Positions 6,298-8,420 of a stretch of DNA of 8,420 bases are shown here, one piece after another. The stretch comes from Campylobacterales bacterium (GTDB lineage: Bacteria; Campylobacterota; Campylobacteria; Campylobacterales; Thiovulaceae), in contig DTUW01000010.1 in the NCBI GenBank assembly GCA_012963895.1, positions 1 to 8,420 on the forward strand, given 5' to 3'. The notes under the pieces were generated by a model. It was given only the letters and a program-made list of their open reading frames with translations. It was not told where the DNA came from and ran no database searches. The translations under genes were made by a program, and so were the position numbers. Numbering within the stretch: the first letter of the stretch is position 1; each line of letters starts with the position of its first letter.

Positions 6298-8231
6298 TAG
6301 ATAAGCTCCTCAACCTTTTTGATGATATTTTCAGTTGTAAATCCAAACTTTTCAAAAAGTTGATTAGCCGGTGCAGATGCTCCAAAAGTTTCCATGCCTA
6401 TTACCTCATCGGCAAATCTAAACCACTCTAAACCTCTACCAGCTTCAATAGCAATAGTGAGGCTCTCTTTTGGAATTAGGGAATCTATATATTCTCTATC
6501 TTGTTCAATCAGTAGGTCGAAACACGGAACAGAGACAACCCTAGTTGGAATACCTCGACTATTCAATATCTTTCCGCTCTCTAATGCTAAGACCACTTCA
6601 CTTCCAGTAGCCAATAGGGTAACTTGTGGATTTTCAATATCCAATATTCTATATCCCCCTTTGGAGAAATTTTTTACATCTTCTCCCAAATCGAGAACTG
6701 GCAATTTTTGACGAGAGAGGACAAAACCAGAAGGGGCATTTTCAATTTTTAGAGCTGTTTTCCAAGCTAGGATATTCTCATGAGCATCGGCAGGACGAAA
6801 TAGATAGAAGTTTGGTAATGCTCTAAATTGGGTGAGCTGTTCAATAGGTTGGTGGGTTGGTCCATCTTCTCCAACTCCAATAGAGTCGTGAGTCCAAATA
6901 AAGAAGTGTTGCAATTTGGAGAGACTAGCCACCCTAACAGCCGATTTGAGATAGTCGCTAAATACGAAAAAAGTAGCAGTAAATGGTTTCAGAAGTCCAT
7001 AAGCTGATAGACCATTACCGATAGCCCCCATAGCAAACTCTCTAATCCCAAAATGGAAGTTTTTTCCATTTGGAAAGTCGCCCATATCTTTTAATTCTGT
7101 CTTGTTTGAAGGTCCTAAGTCGGCACTACCTCCAACAAAATTTGGAATAGCTTTCGCGATAGCATTCAATATCTTTCCGTTGCTCTCTCTTGTAGCTAAT
7201 TTAGTTCCAACCTCAAAAGTTGGAAACTCAACACTATCCCAATCGACATTTTCCAATCTATTTAGTAATGTATTCTGTTCTGGATATGGTAGTTCTCTTT
7301 TAAGTTGTTCCCACTCCTTCTCAAACAGTTCGCCCATGTCGATAGCTGTTCGAAATCGAGCTAAAACATCTTCTGGAATGTGAAAATCCTCTTCTGGAAA
7401 ATTTGCTCTAATTTTCGATTCTCTAATATCCTCCTCTCCAAGAGGGCTACCGTGAGACTTATGGCTACCCGCAAAGTTGATAGAACCTTTTCCAATAGTA
7501 GTTTTTGCAATGATAATTATTGGTTTCGATGAGGTTTTAGCAAATTGGAGGGCTGAATCTATCTCCTCGAAGTTGTGTCCATCTATTTCAAGAACCGCCC
7601 ACCCTTGTGATTGAAATCTATCTCTAATATTTTCACTCCAAGCAATGGAAGTATCCCCTTCTATGGTGATATTGTTTGAGTCGTATATCAGAATCAAATT
7701 ATCCAGTTTGTGATGTCCCGCCAATGAACAGGCTTCATAGCTAATACCTTCTTGGAGGTCTCCATCACCGCAGAAACAATATACCTTGTGGTCGATGAGG
7801 TTGGCATTCTCTCGATTTAGAAGATTTCCAAGATATTTACTAGCCATCGCAAAACCGACAGCACTTGCTACCCCTTGCCCGAGTGGTCCAGTGGTGATTT
7901 CAACTCCCGGGGTGTGTCCATATTCAGGGTGTCCCGGGGTTTTGGAATCGAGTTGTCGAAAATTTTTCAAATCCTCCAAAGAGACATCATATCCCCAAAG
8001 GTAGAGGAGGGAATAGATAAGAGGGGTTGCATGTCCGCCACTAAATACCAATCTATCTCGATTAAGCCACTTTGGATTTTTTGGATTATGCTTTAAATGT
8101 TTGGAGAGAATAACAGCAATTTCTGCAAGCCCCATTGGAGCTCCTGGGTGTCCGCTATTTGCTTTTTGAACCATATCTACGGCTAGAAACCGTAGGGTAT
8201 CTGCCATCTTCTGTTCATCTTGGTATTTCAA
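6297..8231 (-). CDS. tkt: Transketolase
   Basis: This thiamine diphosphate enzyme moves two-carbon units between sugar phosphates in the pentose phosphate or Calvin-type pathway. It also yields erythrose 4-phosphate for aromatic synthesis. It has 644 residues, close to the usual 650-670. The N-terminal domain shows SGHPGAPMG (26-34, H28), GGHATP (65-70, H67), TPGHPEYGHTPG (98-109), the ThDP/metal motif GDGDLQEG (155-162) with SNNITIEGD (185-193), and GSHKSHG (255-261). The middle domain has GIREFAMGAI (395-404) with the catalytic glutamate E398, THDSIGVGEDGPTHQP (447-462) and SRQKLP (506-511). The C-terminal domain has TGSEV (542-546). The start is TTG: AGGA lies seven bases upstream, and this start gives about the same leader length as E. 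coli TktA. The internal ATG at codon 9 lacks a spaced Shine-Dalgarno and would shorten the N-terminus. It is the first gene of the run. Transaldolase and other pathway genes are not here. Confidence 0.97.
   Translation of the reverse strand: MKYQDEQKMADTLRFLAVDMVQKANSGHPGAPMGLAEIAVILSKHLKHNPKNPKWLNRDRLVFSGGHATPLIYSLLYLWGYDVSLEDLKNFRQLDSKTPGHPEYGHTPGVEITTGPLGQGVASAVGFAMASKYLGNLLNRENANLIDHKVYCFCGDGDLQEGISYEACSLAGHHKLDNLILIYDSNNITIEGDTSIAWSENIRDRFQSQGWAVLEIDGHNFEEIDSALQFAKTSSKPIIIIAKTTIGKGSINFAGSHKSHGSPLGEEDIRESKIRANFPEEDFHIPEDVLARFRTAIDMGELFEKEWEQLKRELPYPEQNTLLNRLENVDWDSVEFPTFEVGTKLATRESNGKILNAIAKAIPNFVGGSADLGPSNKTELKDMGDFPNGKNFHFGIREFAMGAIGNGLSAYGLLKPFTATFFVFSDYLKSAVRVASLSKLQHFFIWTHDSIGVGEDGPTHQPIEQLTQFRALPNFYLFRPADAHENILAWKTALKIENAPSGFVLSRQKLPVLDLGEDVKNFSKGGYRILDIENPQVTLLATGSEVVLALESGKILNSRGIPTRVVSVPCFDLLIEQDREYIDSLIPKESLTIAIEAGRGLEWFRFADEVIGMETFGASAPANQLFEKFGFTTENIIKKVEELI
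6298..6311 (-). promoter_or_regulatory. Ribosome binding site of the small membrane protein gene
   Basis: GAGGAG (6306-6311) lies eight bases before the ATG. It is formed by the two Glu codons near the end of tkt. This strong site is the main argument that the 95-codon frame is translated. Confidence 0.75.
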
Positions 8232-8242
8232 TACTCTATCCT
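8232..8242 (-). promoter_or_regulatory. Ribosome binding site that fixes the TTG start of tkt
   Basis: AGGA (8239-8242, within AGGATAGAG) stands seven bases before the TTG at 8229-8231. This is good spacing, and it prefers the TTG over the ATG eight codons further in. Confidence 0.75.
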
Positions 8243-8265
8243 ACTATGGTCGTTAAATTTTCGGA

Positions 8266-8295
8266 ATTATATCACTGGTTTTCTCCATTTTTCAG
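8266..8295 (-). promoter_or_regulatory. Extended -10 sigma70-type promoter for the tkt-led operon
   Basis: On the minus strand a consensus TATAAT (8266-8271) is preceded by TG and one base, giving TGATATAAT. A weak -35-like CTGAAA (8290-8295) lies 18 nt further up. Campylobacterota vegetative promoters typically rely on such an extended -10 and lack a strong -35. The predicted start of transcription is near 8259, leaving a leader of about 28 nt before the TTG, just enough for the ribosome site. Confidence 0.72.
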
Positions 8296-8313
8296 GGTTT
8301 CTGAAATGAATAT

Positions 8314-8335
8314 AAATATCCAAATTTAGATATTT
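8314..8335. promoter_or_regulatory. 22-bp near-perfect palindrome, possible operator
   Basis: The arms AAATATC (8314-8320) and GATATTT (8329-8335) flank a symmetric AAATTT core (8322-8327); only the pair 8321/8328 breaks the symmetry. The centre is about 65 nt upstream of the predicted tkt transcription start, a distance used by activators that touch the polymerase alpha subunit. The site is AT-rich, so chance symmetry is possible and no known regulator box is recognised. Confidence 0.4.
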
Positions 8336-8371
8336 TCATAATATTTCTTTCCTTAAAAATTTGAACTAATT

Positions 8372-8401
8372 TTGAAAGAGTTTCGGATAGCCATATATAT
8401 T
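8372..8401 (+). promoter_or_regulatory. Weak promoter-like pair facing right, possible divergent gene
   Basis: TTGAAA (8372-8377) and TATATT (8396-8401) are separated by 18 nt on the plus strand. An ATG follows at 8412-8414, but without a Shine-Dalgarno, and the window ends two codons later. If real, this drives a gene outside the window. In such AT-rich DNA the match is not strong evidence. Confidence 0.25.
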
Positions 8402-8420
8402 CTATCTAATAATGAAAAAT

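Larger units (their letters stand above)
1..8259 (-). other. Predicted seven-gene transcription unit
   Basis: All seven genes point the same way. From tkt down, the junctions are a 1-nt overlap, a 2-nt gap, an 8-nt overlap, a 40-nt gap, a 43-nt gap and a 4-nt overlap. No GC-rich hairpin followed by a T-run is present in any gap. The only convincing promoter is upstream of tkt. The left end of the unit is outside the window. Internal initiation before gyrB or tyrS remains possible, since those spacers are the only ones long enough. Confidence 0.6.

Noticed and set aside
2103..8329. Several plus-strand open frames of 60-105 codons opposite tyrS, gyrB, aroE and tkt.
   Set aside because: They lie inside well-recognised genes, lack ribosome sites and show no domain-like sequence. 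They are antisense shadows.
8386..8406. GATAG and CTATC as a second inverted repeat near the right edge.
   Set aside because: Only five bases pair, with an 11-nt centre that does not continue the symmetry; expected by chance in AT-rich DNA.
8412..8420. ATGAAAAAT at the right edge as the start of a divergent plus-strand gene.
   Set aside because: Only three codons are visible and there is no Shine-Dalgarno; the nearby promoter-like TATATT would leave almost no leader. Kept only as a possibility under the weak promoter.

Overview
The window looks like chromosomal DNA from a member of the Campylobacterota (the former Epsilonproteobacteria). The DNA is AT-rich. The tyrosyl-tRNA synthetase is of the HLGH/KMSKS type and reads very like the Helicobacter protein. 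It is followed by a flavin oxidoreductase gene, an order I recall from Helicobacter pylori (tyrS next to an HP0773-type gene). GyrB has a TOPRIM-region insert of intermediate length. The identification rests on remembered family sequences, not on a search, so genus is left open; a sulfur-oxidising Sulfurimonas/Sulfurovum-like bacterium is plausible but unproven.

All seven genes lie on the minus strand and read from the right end to the left: tkt (transketolase), an unrecognised 95-residue two-helix membrane protein, aroE (shikimate dehydrogenase), cmoA (carboxy-S-adenosyl-methionine synthase), gyrB (DNA gyrase B), tyrS (tyrosyl-tRNA synthetase) and a nitronate monooxygenase/FabK-like flavoprotein cut by the left edge. 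Junctions are very tight: 1-nt overlap, 2-nt gap, 8-nt overlap, 40-nt gap, 43-nt gap, 4-nt overlap. No terminator hairpin is visible between them. One clear promoter, an extended -10 TGATATAAT, lies just upstream of tkt, so the set is probably one long transcript. Weak internal promoters in the two roughly 40-nt gaps cannot be excluded. tkt and aroE both start with TTG; in each case a well-placed Shine-Dalgarno sequence and the family N-terminus support the start.

Positions 8232-8420 are the only stretch without an assigned gene. They hold the tkt promoter, a 22-bp near-perfect AT-rich palindrome centred about 65 nt upstream of the predicted transcription start, and a weak promoter-like pair facing right that may serve a divergent gene beyond the window.

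Several products touch one metabolic line. Transketolase can supply erythrose 4-phosphate to the shikimate pathway, and AroE makes shikimate. Prephenate further down is both the carboxyl donor for CmoA (tRNA wobble modification) and the precursor of the tyrosine that TyrRS loads. gyrB is the exception and is away from the dnaA-dnaN-gyrB neighbourhood seen in many relatives. The linkage may be meaningful or just housekeeping clustering. I see no mobile element, CRISPR array, RNA gene or defence/toxin system, and no clear evidence of an undescribed system. The best leads are the small membrane protein, the cysteine cluster in the flavoprotein and the palindrome.
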